Below, one piece after another: positions 35,478-44,005 of a DNA stretch of 44,162 bases (position 1 is the stretch's first letter; every line of letters begins with the position of its first letter). Origin of the DNA: Paracoccaceae bacterium (GTDB lineage Bacteria; Pseudomonadota; Alphaproteobacteria; Rhodobacterales; Rhodobacteraceae). The DNA lies in the NCBI GenBank assembly GCA_902512685.1, contig CABXKH010000011.1:1-44162 (forward strand), written 5' to 3'. The position numbers and the translations under genes were made by a program. Under the pieces are notes generated by a model. The model was not told the origin of the DNA and did not search any database. It saw nothing but the letters and a program-made list of their open reading frames with translations.

Positions 35478-36305
35478 TTAGTCACGCAAAAGATCGTTGA
35501 TGCCGGTTTTGCTGCGGGTTTTTTCATCAACGCGCTTAACGATAACCGCGCAATAAAGGTTGATCCCGTTTTTCGATGGCATCGAGCCAGAAACAACCAC
35601 TGAATAGGGTGGCACTTCTCCGTACATCACCTCCCCGGTGTCGCGGTCGACGATCTTGGTTGACTGGCCAATATAAACACCCATTCCAAGCACTGATCCC
35701 TCTCGGACAATGCAGCCTTCGACAACTTCTGAGCGGGCGCCTATGAAGCAGTTGTCTTCGATGATGGTTGGTCCGGCCTGCATTGGCTCTAAAACGCCGC
35801 CGATGCCGACACCTCCGGATAGATGCACGTTCTTGCCGATCTGCGCGCAGCTGCCCACCGTAGCCCAGGTGTCAACCATAGTGCCTTCATCCACAAAGGC
35901 GCCCAGATTGACGAACGACGGCATCAAAACAACGCCCGGTGCGATATAGGCTGACTTGCGCACAATACAGCTGGGCACAGCGCGAAATCCGGCATCCCGC
36001 CACTGGTTATCACCCCAGCCTTTGAATTTGCTGTCGACCTTATCCCACCAGCCGGCCCCCTGAGGTCCGCCGGTTTGGATTTCCATGTCCTTGATTCTAA
36101 ACCCTAAAAGCACCGCCTTTTTGGCCCATTGGTTCACCGACCAATCGCCGCTGGCCTGCTTTTCGGCCACGCGCAAGGCGCCGCTATCCAGCGCATTTAA
36201 AGTATCTTCGATTGCCTCGCGCATCTCGCCCGTGGTGTTGGGCGATATTTCATCGCGGGATTCCCAAGCGGCTTCGATGGCTCGTTCTAGCTGTGCATTG
36301 GACAT
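35478..36305 (-). CDS. dapD: Tetrahydrodipicolinate N-succinyltransferase
   Basis: 275 residues, normal length. It transfers succinyl from succinyl-CoA to tetrahydrodipicolinate, the step that commits to the succinylase lysine route. The C-terminal left-handed beta-helix is seen as hexapeptide repeats ([50 protein letters not shown]). CGGAG precedes the ATG. It is separated from the next gene by 153 bases with no strong terminator, so it may be co-transcribed with dapE downstream. Confidence 0.96.
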   Translation of the reverse strand: MSNAQLERAIEAAWESRDEISPNTTGEMREAIEDTLNALDSGALRVAEKQASGDWSVNQWAKKAVLLGFRIKDMEIQTGGPQGAGWWDKVDSKFKGWGDNQWRDAGFRAVPSCIVRKSAYIAPGVVLMPSFVNLGAFVDEGTMVDTWATVGSCAQIGKNVHLSGGVGIGGVLEPMQAGPTIIEDNCFIGARSEVVEGCIVREGSVLGMGVYIGQSTKIVDRDTGEVMYGEVPPYSVVVSGSMPSKNGINLYCAVIVKRVDEKTRSKTGINDLLRD

Positions 36306-36778
36306 GATGGGCGCTCCGATAAAATCAACCTAGCACTCTATAACTGGGGGCGCGCGTTGGCACAATGGCCTGTTCAGACTATTCGTTTTCTGTGGCGATG
36401 TGGCACGGCCTGCGGCTTAAATACCCCAAAAAGGCGCATCAGTATCACGTCGGTATTGCGTCAGTTTGACGGAGGTCCGGTTTTGCTGATGCTTTACTGT
36501 GAGTTTTGGGCTTAATTCCGAACTCTGGTAAATTAGACAACGGTTTTTTGGGGCGCTAGGTGATTTATACCATCGCCTTTAAGGTGCGCGGCTGCTCTCT
36601 TGCCACATTTGCTCAATGACCAGCATCATAATGCGGAACTCGCGAAATTCTTTTCCTCTTAAAAATGAATTTTGATTTCTATATACCGCCATTGGTTTTT
36701 TCTTTTTTTGTGCAATGGTGTTAGCAACCTGGGGCTTTATCCCTGCGGTATGCAATATATTTAAGTTAGCGGTCGTTT
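36306..36778. other. Gene-poor region upstream of dapD
   Basis: 473 bases. It must contain the minus-strand promoter of dapD. It holds one copy of an 11-base repeat (TCGGTATTGCG, 36450-36460) found in tandem at 20741-20762. I see no credible reading frame, RNA gene or strong hairpin. The right part becomes AT-rich. Confidence 0.5.
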
Positions 36779-36877
36779 ATGACACAGCTTTTTAGCTTTT
36801 TTGAAAACACCCCAAGGGCTTTTCTGGCAACCCTTGCTGCGACATTCTTTGTGCTCACAGCATTTTCGCTGACATAA
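36779..36877 (+). CDS. Possible 32-residue membrane peptide
   Basis: The frame reads MTQLFSFFENTPRAFLATLA and continues hydrophobic to the stop (TFFVLTAFSLT), a single membrane segment. It ends ten bases before the ribosome binding site of the broken lipoprotein gene and could be its upstream partner. No clear ribosome binding site precedes its own ATG, so it may also be chance. Confidence 0.35.
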   Translation: MTQLFSFFENTPRAFLATLAATFFVLTAFSLT

Positions 36878-36899
36878 TTCAATTACAGGAGATTATAGA

Positions 36900-37262
36900 T
36901 TGAAACGCTTACTCTTCAGAACAGTATTAATCTGATTCGCACTGCTTACTCTATTCGCTTGTAAGAATAATCTGAACGACACGTGGGCTGGGAAACTCGC
37001 AGCAATTGACGCTGGCACCGTGAATATAACCGAGAACGATATCCTTCCCTATAACGTTCTCCTAAATAAGCTTGAAGTAAAATGTGGAGACACCCAAAAT
37101 GAGATCGCCGACACCACTGTGCGTGCAAAAAATTTATTCAAATCAACAAATGAGCAAGAAGTATCTAACCTATCAATAATGCAGATGATTGATGGAGCAA
37201 TACCTGATGGAATGATAATGAATTGCAACGAAGTTATTGCAGTTATTATTGCGCTTTCTTAA
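36900..37262 (+). pseudogene. Lipoprotein gene interrupted by an in-frame TGA in the signal peptide
   Basis: AGGAG (36887-36891) precedes a TTG at 36900 that reads MKRLLFRTVLI, then TGA (36933-36935), then without change of frame FALLTLFACKNNLNDTW and on to a stop at 37260-37262. With a sense codon at the TGA it is a 120-residue lipoprotein: basic n-region, hydrophobic core and lipobox LFAC, followed by a mature domain with two further cysteines (VKCGD and MNCNE) able to form a disulphide. The mature family is not recognised. It is either a recent nonsense mutation, a sequencing error or a recoded codon. Internal restart at GTG 37020 would give a cytoplasmic fragment of 80 residues. Confidence 0.6.
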
Positions 37263-37275
37263 CCTAAAGGTAAGC

Positions 37276-37374
37276 ATGGCGCTAGGCGCTAGCGCACTTG
37301 AAGGCGACGTCAAATATGGCGATCGGGTCTGCGAAGGCGGCTTTAAGCTCGTCTGTGGTTTGATAGAAAAATAA
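37276..37374 (+). CDS. Possible 32-residue protein
   Basis: ATG at 37276 with AAAGG five bases upstream opens MALGASALEGDVKYGDRVCE and ends GLIEK. The codon composition is GC-richer than the flanks and resembles coding DNA of this genome. It begins 13 bases after the broken lipoprotein gene. It has two cysteines (RVCEGG, KLVCG) and no hydrophobic segment. It could be a real small protein or the C-terminal relic of a longer gene. Confidence 0.35.
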   Translation: MALGASALEGDVKYGDRVCEGGFKLVCGLIEK

Positions 37375-37513
37375 GCTGCAAGGCACCAATTTGCCTGCTG
37401 TATTTCGATTGCGGGGTTTTATCATCCTTGGCCGCATTAAAATTTTAAAACAAGGCTGATGATAAGATGCCAATAATTGAAACTTTAACCCACAGGATCA
37501 AGTAAAACTTCCC

Positions 37514-37533
37514 ACTATAATTTGTAGTTTTTT
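37514..37533 (+). terminator. Possible intrinsic terminator
   Basis: ACTATAATTTGTAGT folds into a six-pair stem (one G-T pair) with a short loop and runs directly into TTTTTT. It would end a plus-strand transcript from the small genes at 36.8-37.4 kb. The stem is AT-rich and weak. Confidence 0.4.
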
Positions 37534-37541
37534 GGGCGGCT

Positions 37542-38075
37542 CTAGCGTGCCTTCCATTCGTCAACCGCAGGGTTTTCATCGCCTTCCACCACATCATGAT
37601 TTGCAATATCGGGGGTGTTTGCATTGCGCAGCTTTCGGATGTTTTCAGCCACCTGCGGCGCTTGGGCCAGAAGTCGCGCCGCGTCTTTTTGAAAATCTAG
37701 CGCTTTGGCGTGATACCGGGCGCCAAAATAAAATGTCACGATGATCGCCCAAAGCGCCCAAAGCGCATCTGGCACCAGAACCAAGCCCTGCATCCGTGCG
37801 GCAAACCATATGGGATCTGTCATGGCGCTAACAAAAAGCCCGATCACGCCAAAGGCCATCATCGGGCGCGGCAATCTGTTCAGGGCATCTACAAGCTGGT
37901 TAAACCATCCCTTATGGCCAAACTCGGCGGCGAACTGCGCTTGTACGGCGGCATTGGCGGTATGATTGCGCTGAGCGTCGTTTTCAGCATTGGGGCGAAA
38001 CACCTCGGCGGTTTCTTTTAAAACATTGCGCCCACTGCCAAACAGCATCGAAAAAAGATTTCCAATTATCCCCAT
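37542..38075 (-). CDS. Three-helix holin of the gene-transfer-agent type
   Basis: 177 residues. Hydrophobic segments at about 72-86 (MMAFGVIGLFVSAMTD), 93-100 and 104-120 (ALWALWAIIVTFYFGARYHA) with a charged C-terminal tail fit the holin-of-3TMs-for-GTA-release family. The holin makes the inner-membrane lesion that lets the endolysin reach the cell wall. Its start overlaps the end of the endolysin gene by ten bases. In Rhodobacter capsulatus the GTA holin and endolysin sit together away from the main GTA head-tail cluster, and no capsid gene is present here either. Confidence 0.85.
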   Translation of the reverse strand: MGIIGNLFSMLFGSGRNVLKETAEVFRPNAENDAQRNHTANAAVQAQFAAEFGHKGWFNQLVDALNRLPRPMMAFGVIGLFVSAMTDPIWFAARMQGLVLVPDALWALWAIIVTFYFGARYHAKALDFQKDAARLLAQAPQVAENIRKLRNANTPDIANHDVVEGDENPAVDEWKAR

Positions 38076-38677
38076 TGCGCCACCCTGTTTTGAAAATCAG
38101 CAGATGATAAATGAAACCTTGGCCTGATAAATTCTTCGGCCCGAATAATCCAGCCGCCCTTGCCGCCGGCCCTTGTTCGGGCATATTTGCGCAGCCCCGG
38201 TTTGGCATCGCCCAGCGCCAGATAATAATTTCGCCGTGCAATCCCATAGGCATCCACAAACAGCATTCCGGCAGATTTATGGGCCGCTTTGGTCGCACCG
38301 ATTGACTGCGGCCCCAACGCCCCATCCACGCTGACGGTTTGATCGAAAGACGCCAAAAGCCTTTGCAGAATTTTAATCGCATTTGCCCCGGCATTGACCT
38401 GCATATCAAACACTGTTGGATGCAGCGCTTTGGGCAGTTTATCAATCTTAGGTTTGCGGAAATATGAGTGAATGAAAATCTGTGCGGCATCATCTGTGGT
38501 AAGCCGTTTGACATCCTCTGCCGTCACCCGCTCATCGCCGTTTTTATCCAGATTATGGCCCTGCGCCGTGGCCAGAGTGACACCAAATTTTGTCGGCCCG
38601 CCCGGATCGTCGGGATCATTTACATAGCCGCCTTCGCGCGAAATAATAGCAGCCGTGATATGTTCGATTGAGTTCAA
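38066..38677 (-). CDS. GH108-type endolysin (N-acetylmuramidase)
   Basis: 203 residues from a TTG start. The N-terminus IEHITAAIISREGGYVNDPD followed by PGGPTKFGVT is the hallmark of GH108 muramidases, with catalytic E15. The C-terminal part (TVSVDGALGPQSIGATKAA and GGWIIRAEEFI) is the usual peptidoglycan-binding helical region. GAGGTG just before the TTG at 38677 decides the start; the longer frame from 38731 adds 18 unlike residues. It cuts the glycan of the cell wall for release of particles. The overlap with the holin gene shows a functional lysis cassette. Confidence 0.88.
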   Translation of the reverse strand: MNSIEHITAAIISREGGYVNDPDDPGGPTKFGVTLATAQGHNLDKNGDERVTAEDVKRLTTDDAAQIFIHSYFRKPKIDKLPKALHPTVFDMQVNAGANAIKILQRLLASFDQTVSVDGALGPQSIGATKAAHKSAGMLFVDAYGIARRNYYLALGDAKPGLRKYARTRAGGKGGWIIRAEEFIRPRFHLSSADFQNRVAQWG

Positions 38678-38823
38678 TTTCACCTCATCAGATAGGCACA
38701 TTTTTATAAATGCGTTTGGTAAAATTGCCAAAACGCCTTGCCCAAAGACTTAAGCAGAATGATTTTTAAATGGTTTGAGGAGCGAACGCAGGAAGTTGAA
38801 GTGTTAAAGTGCGCACATATAGA

Positions 38824-38854
38824 GTGAGCACCCTTTTTTATAAAGGGTACTCAC
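38824..38854. terminator. Strong hairpin between coxM and the lysis cassette
   Basis: GTGAGCACCCTTT (38824-38836) and AAAGGGTACTCAC (38842-38854) pair over 13 positions with one mismatch and a 5-base loop. It stands 18 bases after the coxM stop and is the likely end of the cox transcript. No clean T run follows on the minus strand, so efficiency is uncertain. Confidence 0.5.
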
Positions 38855-38871
38855 CTTTCATTTATCTTAGT

Positions 38872-39657
38872 TTATCCGGCCGCGGCCACTGCGCGGCTGG
38901 TCATCACTTTTACCAGATGCGCGCGGTAGGCTTTTGATCCGTGCAGGTCTTCGATCATATCGCCGGGCGCAACGCTTAGGCCCGATACCGCATCGGGGGA
39001 AAAGTTAGCCCCAAGCGCAGCTTCCGCTTCTGACCAGCGAAATACTCCGCCTTCAGAAGCGCCGGTGACGGCAACGCGAACGCCGCTGGCATATTTGGCA
39101 ACAAATACCCCAACCAAGGCAAACCGCGATGCGGGCTGTTCAAACTTTTGATAGTTTGAAGCCTCGGGAATGGGCATGTGCACCGCAGTGATAATCTCGC
39201 CTTCGTCCAAAGCCGTTTCAAACAGGCCTTGGAAAAAATCATCTGCTGCAATCTCACGCGTGTTGGTGACGATTGTTGCGCCAGTGGCCAATGCGGCTGA
39301 TGGATAACAAGCCGCCGGATCGTTATTGGCAAGTGATCCACCAATCGTTCCGCGGTTGCGCACCGCCGGATCGCCAATGCCGCCGGCCAAGGCTGCCAGG
39401 CCAGCGAAGCCGCCGGCTTGCGCTGAAACAGCGGCATGGGTTGTGGCGCCGCCGATACTCAAAACACCGCCGCTTTGGCTAACGCCTTGCATATCGGCAA
39501 TACCGGTCAGGCTGACCAGTTTTGCCGGACTGGCCAGTCGCTGCTTCATGGTGGGGATCAATGTTTGCCCCCCGCCCAGCGCTTGGGCATCCTCAGAAGC
39601 TAGCGCGGTGACCGCATCGGCAACCGTTCCCGGTTTTACGAAACTAAAATCATACAT
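38872..39657 (-). CDS. coxM: FAD-binding medium subunit of a form II CO-dehydrogenase-like molybdoenzyme
   Basis: 261 residues. FAD-binding motifs LGGGQTLIPTMKQRL (residues about 27-41) and RNRGTIGGSLANNDPAACYP match the CoxM family. It passes electrons from the iron-sulphur subunit to FAD and on to quinone or another acceptor. It is the last gene of the S-L-M series, the gene order of form II clusters. GGAGG precedes the ATG, 14 bases after the coxL stop. The symbol follows family naming, not proven CO oxidation. Confidence 0.9.
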   Translation of the reverse strand: MYDFSFVKPGTVADAVTALASEDAQALGGGQTLIPTMKQRLASPAKLVSLTGIADMQGVSQSGGVLSIGGATTHAAVSAQAGGFAGLAALAGGIGDPAVRNRGTIGGSLANNDPAACYPSAALATGATIVTNTREIAADDFFQGLFETALDEGEIITAVHMPIPEASNYQKFEQPASRFALVGVFVAKYASGVRVAVTGASEGGVFRWSEAEAALGANFSPDAVSGLSVAPGDMIEDLHGSKAYRAHLVKVMTSRAVAAAG

Positions 39658-39671
39658 ACTATATCCTCCGA

Positions 39672-42041
39672 TCAGCTGTTCATCGCTGCCCAGACGCGCG
39701 CGGGCGACACAGGCATATCGATATGGGTTACATCAGTGTGGCCGCCAGAGTGCAGCGCGTTAATCACCGCATTGACCACGGCCGGGGGTGATCCGATCGC
39801 CCCCGCTTCGCCACATCCTTTCACCCCCAGTGGATTGTGGGTGCAAGGGGTTTGGCATGAATGATCTACCGTATAAAGCGGCAGGTCAGAGGCGCGCGGC
39901 ATAGCGTAATCCATAAAGGATGCGCTCAGGATTTGGCCGTTTTCATCATATGTGCAGTTTTCTAAAAGCGCCTGCCCAATACCTTGTGCCAATCCACCAT
40001 GAACCTGACCAGTGACAATCATCGGGTTGATCACATTGCCAAAATCATCAACCGCCGTGAACCGGTCTATGGTGACTTTACCAGTGTCAGGATCAACTTC
40101 GACCTCACAGGCATATGCACCTGCTGGATAGGTAAAGTTGGCTGGATCATAAAACGCCGTTTCCTCAAGCCCCGGCTCAATATCCTCGATTGGAAAATTG
40201 TGCGGAATATAGGCTTTTAGCGCAACATCGCCGAACCCAACCGATTTATCCGTTCCAGCAATACTAAACTGACCCTCTGAAAATTCGACGTCCTGTTCGG
40301 ACGCTTCCATCATATGGGCAGCAATCTTTTTAGCCTTGTTGATGATTTTTTCAGTCGCCCGAACAACGGCAGAGCCGCAAACCGCCAGGCTTCTTGAGCC
40401 ATAGGTGCCCATGCCGAAAGGAATTTTTGAAGTATCGCCATGAACAATATCTATCGAGCCCTCATCAATGCCAAGCATATCGGCAACAACCTGGGGAAAC
40501 GCGGTTTCATGACCCTGCCCGTGGCTATGCGCACCTACCATGACCGAGATATTCCCGGTGGCATTAACGCGCACGGTGGCCGCATCATAAAGACCCACGC
40601 GGCTGCCCAGAACACCCACCAAATTAGAGGGCGCAATTCCGCAGGCCTCGATATAGGTATTGACCCCTATACCCCGCAGCTTGCCGGTGGCTTTTGTTGC
40701 CGCACGGCGCGCCTCAAACCCGCTAAGATCGGCAAGCTCTTCAAGCTTATCCACCAGCGCGTGATAATTGCCAGTGTCATATTCAAGCCCTGCCGCAGCC
40801 GCATAGGGAAACTGATCGGGCTTGATAAAGTTTTTGCGGCGCAGCGCAAGCGGATCCATCCCAAGTTCTTGGGCGCATTTATCGATGGCCCGTTCTAGCG
40901 AATAGGTCGCCTCGGGGCGGCCCGCACCGCGGTATGCATCCACCGGGGCTGTATTGGTGAACACCGCTTTGACATTCACATAAAGGGTTGGAACCGTGTA
41001 GTTCCCCGCCATCAATGTACCATGCAAAAAGGTCGGTGTCGCGGTCGAGAAATTTGACAGATACGCGCCAACATTGGCCATGGTTTCTGTCCGGAACGCC
41101 AAAAATGTGCCGTCTTTTTCGCAGGCAATTTCAATTTTGGTAACATGATCACGGCCATGTGCATCGGTCAAAAAGCTTTCACTGCGCGATGCGGTCCAGC
41201 GCACCGGCCGGCCAAGCTTTTTCGCCGCGGACAGAACCAGCGCCTCTTCCCCGTAGTGATATATTTTAGACCCAAAACCACCGCCCACATCAGGCGCAAC
41301 CACCCGCAGTTTGTTTTCCGGTATCCCCAGCACAAATGCACAGATCAAAAGTCGTGTCAGGTGCGGGTTTTGCGATGTGGTATAAAGCGTGTAATCGCCC
41401 GTGCCCGGATCAAAAACCCCGGTTGAGGCCCGCGGCTCCATCGCGTTTGGAACCAATCGGTTGTTCACCAGTTCCAATGTGGTCACATGGGGTGCGCTTT
41501 TTATTGCCGCATCTGTGGCTGCGCGATTGTCTTCGATCCAGCCCCAGTCAAAACACTGGTTGGTGCCAATTTCATCATGAACCAACGCGCCGCCCGCTAG
41601 GGCGCTTTTCATATCAACCACTGCGGGCTGTTCGTCGATATCTGCCTCAATGGCTTCTGCTGCATCACGCGCCTGCTCGGCTGTTTCAGCAATGACCGCC
41701 GCATAGGCATCCCCGACATGGCGTACTTTGCCATGGGCCAATACCGGCCGCTTGGGTTCTTTCATGGGTTCGCCGTCTCGGCTATTGATAAGCCATCCTG
41801 CCGGATTGCCCCCCACATCCACAAAATCATCGCCCGTGAAGACAGCCAAAACACCCGGCATGTTTTCTGCTGCACTGGTGTCGATGGATTTTATGATGCC
41901 GGTTGCAACCTGACTGCGGGCGAAGACCGCGTGGGTTTCGCCGGTTAAAGAGATATCATCTGTGTATTGACCTAATCCGGTTAGGAAGCGGATGTCTTCG
42001 CGCCGCTTTGGGCTGGCGCCGATGCCACTATCTTTAGGCAT
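39672..42041 (-). CDS. coxL: Form II CO-dehydrogenase-like molybdopterin large subunit
   Basis: 789 residues, the molybdenum cofactor catalytic subunit. The active-site loop reads A369-Y-R-G-A-G-R375; AYRGAGR defines form II, while form I CO dehydrogenase has AYxCSFR with the Cu-bound Cys. GGGFGSK (253-259) and the C-terminal GVKGCGEAGAIG with the catalytic Glu are intact. Form II enzymes have an uncertain substrate, and many probably hydroxylate other small molecules. AAGGAGA precedes the ATG. It lies between coxS and coxM and forms an (LMS)2 complex with them. Confidence 0.93.
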   Translation of the reverse strand: MPKDSGIGASPKRREDIRFLTGLGQYTDDISLTGETHAVFARSQVATGIIKSIDTSAAENMPGVLAVFTGDDFVDVGGNPAGWLINSRDGEPMKEPKRPVLAHGKVRHVGDAYAAVIAETAEQARDAAEAIEADIDEQPAVVDMKSALAGGALVHDEIGTNQCFDWGWIEDNRAATDAAIKSAPHVTTLELVNNRLVPNAMEPRASTGVFDPGTGDYTLYTTSQNPHLTRLLICAFVLGIPENKLRVVAPDVGGGFGSKIYHYGEEALVLSAAKKLGRPVRWTASRSESFLTDAHGRDHVTKIEIACEKDGTFLAFRTETMANVGAYLSNFSTATPTFLHGTLMAGNYTVPTLYVNVKAVFTNTAPVDAYRGAGRPEATYSLERAIDKCAQELGMDPLALRRKNFIKPDQFPYAAAAGLEYDTGNYHALVDKLEELADLSGFEARRAATKATGKLRGIGVNTYIEACGIAPSNLVGVLGSRVGLYDAATVRVNATGNISVMVGAHSHGQGHETAFPQVVADMLGIDEGSIDIVHGDTSKIPFGMGTYGSRSLAVCGSAVVRATEKIINKAKKIAAHMMEASEQDVEFSEGQFSIAGTDKSVGFGDVALKAYIPHNFPIEDIEPGLEETAFYDPANFTYPAGAYACEVEVDPDTGKVTIDRFTAVDDFGNVINPMIVTGQVHGGLAQGIGQALLENCTYDENGQILSASFMDYAMPRASDLPLYTVDHSCQTPCTHNPLGVKGCGEAGAIGSPPAVVNAVINALHSGGHTDVTHIDMPVSPARVWAAMNS

Positions 42042-42086
42042 ATTTATTTCTCCTTGCTTTGAAAGCTGGGTAAAATTCAGTGATTA

Positions 42087-42572
42087 TTATTCGGCTGCAA
42101 CCGCATCTACGTCTTGCCCTGAAGCGGCCAATACCGCTTTGACAATGTTGTGATACCCAGTGCAGCGACAAATGTTTCCATCTAAATGGTGTCGCACATC
42201 GGCCTCGTTTGGTGTGGGATTGTTTTTCAACAGATCCGCTGTCGCCATAACCATTCCGGGAGTGCAAAATCCGCATTGAAGTCCGTGGTGGTCTTGAAAT
42301 GCCTGCTGGATCACATTAAGCGATCCGTCTGCGTTGGCCTGACCTTCGATTGTTGCAACATCTGCGCCGTCCGCTTCAGCCGCGAGCATGGTGCAGGATT
42401 TAACCGCAACACCATTAACATGCACAGTGCAAGCACCGCATTGGCTGGTATCACAGCCCACATGAGTACCGGTTAGATGCAAGTCCTGTCTTAGGAAATC
42501 AACCAAAAGGGTGCGCCCTTCGACATTTCCCGAGACCGGTTTGCCGTTCACCGTCATCGATAGTTTTGTCAT
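42087..42572 (-). CDS. coxS: [2Fe-2S] small subunit of the form II CO-dehydrogenase-like enzyme
   Basis: 161 residues. The plant-type cluster motif is [20 protein letters not shown] with a later CTM, and the second cluster motif is [10 protein letters not shown] with [10 protein letters not shown]. These eight cysteines hold two [2Fe-2S] centres that carry electrons from the molybdenum site to FAD. GGGAG precedes the ATG. It is spaced 45 bases from coxL and 25 bases after the coxG-like gene, all on the minus strand. Confidence 0.94.
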   Translation of the reverse strand: MTKLSMTVNGKPVSGNVEGRTLLVDFLRQDLHLTGTHVGCDTSQCGACTVHVNGVAVKSCTMLAAEADGADVATIEGQANADGSLNVIQQAFQDHHGLQCGFCTPGMVMATADLLKNNPTPNEADVRHHLDGNICRCTGYHNIVKAVLAASGQDVDAVAAE

Positions 42573-42597
42573 TAATTTACTCCCGTTATTTATATTT

Positions 42598-43107
42598 TTA
42601 GCAGGTCAATTTGGTGAGCCAGCCTTTTTTGTCGTCTTCTGTAGTTTCGTTGGTGGATTGATCTTCTGGATTTTCGACTGCATCGCGAAAGCGTTCAAAG
42701 AACTGATCCGCCATTTTTTTGGCGAATCCGTCAATGATCCGGCTTCCCAACTGGGCCAGCTTTCCGCCAACTTTGGCCTCGACATCATAGCTTAAAATCG
42801 TGATGCCGTCGGTGCTTGTCAAAGTCACCGTTGCCGAGCCTTTGGCAAAGCCGGCCGCGCCGCCCTTGCCTTGTCCCGACAGCTTTAGGCCCTGTCCTTG
42901 CACCATTTCTGATAATGTGACCTGACCCTTAAAGGTGGCTTTGACAGGTCCGACTTTTTGGACAACTGTCGCTTCGAACCCTTCTGACGCCGAACCCGAC
43001 ATCTCTTGGCACCCCGGGACACAGCGCTGCAATACCTCAGCCGAAAGGATGGCTTGCCAAACCTTTTCGTTGCTAGCGGTGATCTGCTTGCTACCGGTCA
43101 TTTTCAT
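42598..43107 (-). CDS. CoxG-like SRPBCC protein
   Basis: 169 residues. The sequence [20 protein letters not shown] and [14 protein letters not shown] match the CoxG/SRPBCC carbon-monoxide-dehydrogenase accessory group, a helix-grip lipid or hydrophobic ligand fold. The Gly-rich [19 protein letters not shown] centre is typical. CoxG proteins are thought to help anchor or mature the molybdoenzyme at the membrane; the precise role is not settled. ATG 43107 follows GGAG at eight bases; a second ATG two codons later is possible. It is the first gene of the cox-like operon. Confidence 0.88.
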   Translation of the reverse strand: MKMTGSKQITASNEKVWQAILSAEVLQRCVPGCQEMSGSASEGFEATVVQKVGPVKATFKGQVTLSEMVQGQGLKLSGQGKGGAAGFAKGSATVTLTSTDGITILSYDVEAKVGGKLAQLGSRIIDGFAKKMADQFFERFRDAVENPEDQSTNETTEDDKKGWLTKLTC

Positions 43108-43265
43108 TTTTATACTCCACAAACTTTCAGGTTTTTGGAATAATCTAGAATATAGTGCTCTCAAACCTTAGGCGTAGTTCTTTTTTCAATCAATGATGAA
43201 GTTTTAGGTTTTTTGGCCAAATTTTTTGATCGGCTGAAAAGCCGGTGCAAGTAATTTTTACAAAT

Positions 43266-43862
43266 CTAACTTGGTTTCTTGCGCTTGAGATAAACGTAAT
43301 AGGCCCCGCCGCCGCCGTGTTTGATATGGGCCGCAGAAACCTGAAGCACAAAGGGCGCCAAGGGCGCCATGCCAAGCCAGCGGGGAACGTGGTGACGTAA
43401 AATGCCTTTTTGCCTCGGGATAGGACCATAATCCTCTGCGGCTTTGCCTTTTCCGGTGATGACCAAAACCAATCGCTTTCCGGATGTTGATGCAGCAAGA
43501 ATAAACTGAACCAAAGCTGGCTGTGCCTGTCCGAGCGTTAAGCCATGAAGATCGATCGTGGCCTCTGGCTTCATCTTGCCGCGCTTAAGTTTTTCAAAGG
43601 CGCGCTTGTCCATTTGGACCCGCGACATTTCAAGCGACCTGTGCAGCTCTGGTTTTAGATCAAACGTGGGCCGTGTGTCGGTTGTTTGGGATCCGATTTC
43701 AAACGGAGTTATGCGCGGTAATTGGGGCGTCTTTGGTGGTTTTTTTATGAATTTTTTCTCGGCTGTCAAAGGCCGGGTTTGCGCTCCAAAAAGCGGTGTG
43801 GCGGTTTGTGCAACCTGTTGCCAAAGTTCTTTTTCTTCAGGTTTTAGCTTTCGTCTACTCAT
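43266..43862 (-). CDS. Smr-domain (MutS2 C-terminal type) protein
   Basis: 198 residues. A basic, low-complexity N-terminal half precedes the Smr domain at about 100-198: ATIDLHGLTLGQAQPALVQF, LVLVITGKGKAAEDYGP, and HIKHGGGGAYYVYLKR. The DLHG and GKG motifs are the presumed nuclease or nucleic-acid-binding residues. Stand-alone Smr proteins are linked to RNA or ribosome rescue and DNA nicking in other bacteria; the role in Rhodobacteraceae is unknown. It precedes the cox-like operon by about 160 bases and is separate. Confidence 0.88.
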   Translation of the reverse strand: MSRRKLKPEEKELWQQVAQTATPLFGAQTRPLTAEKKFIKKPPKTPQLPRITPFEIGSQTTDTRPTFDLKPELHRSLEMSRVQMDKRAFEKLKRGKMKPEATIDLHGLTLGQAQPALVQFILAASTSGKRLVLVITGKGKAAEDYGPIPRQKGILRHHVPRWLGMAPLAPFVLQVSAAHIKHGGGGAYYVYLKRKKPS

Positions 43863-44005
43863 TGCTGTTGCCCGAACCTATCGACATTTGCGTTTGGTTA
43901 TCTTCCCAATAAAAACGCAGCTTTTCTAGGTGCTTTCGGCAAAGCCGCATCTGTTTGAGGAAAAAGTCCGTTTTTCACGCTAATTTAATCTATGCGATCA
44001 GATGG

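Noticed and set aside
37542-38677. Prophage
   Set aside because: Only holin and endolysin are present; no integrase, repressor, terminase, capsid or tail gene lies in the flanks.
39672-42041. Calling the large subunit a form I, CO-oxidising dehydrogenase
   Set aside because: The active-site loop is AYRGAGR and has no Cu-binding Cys.
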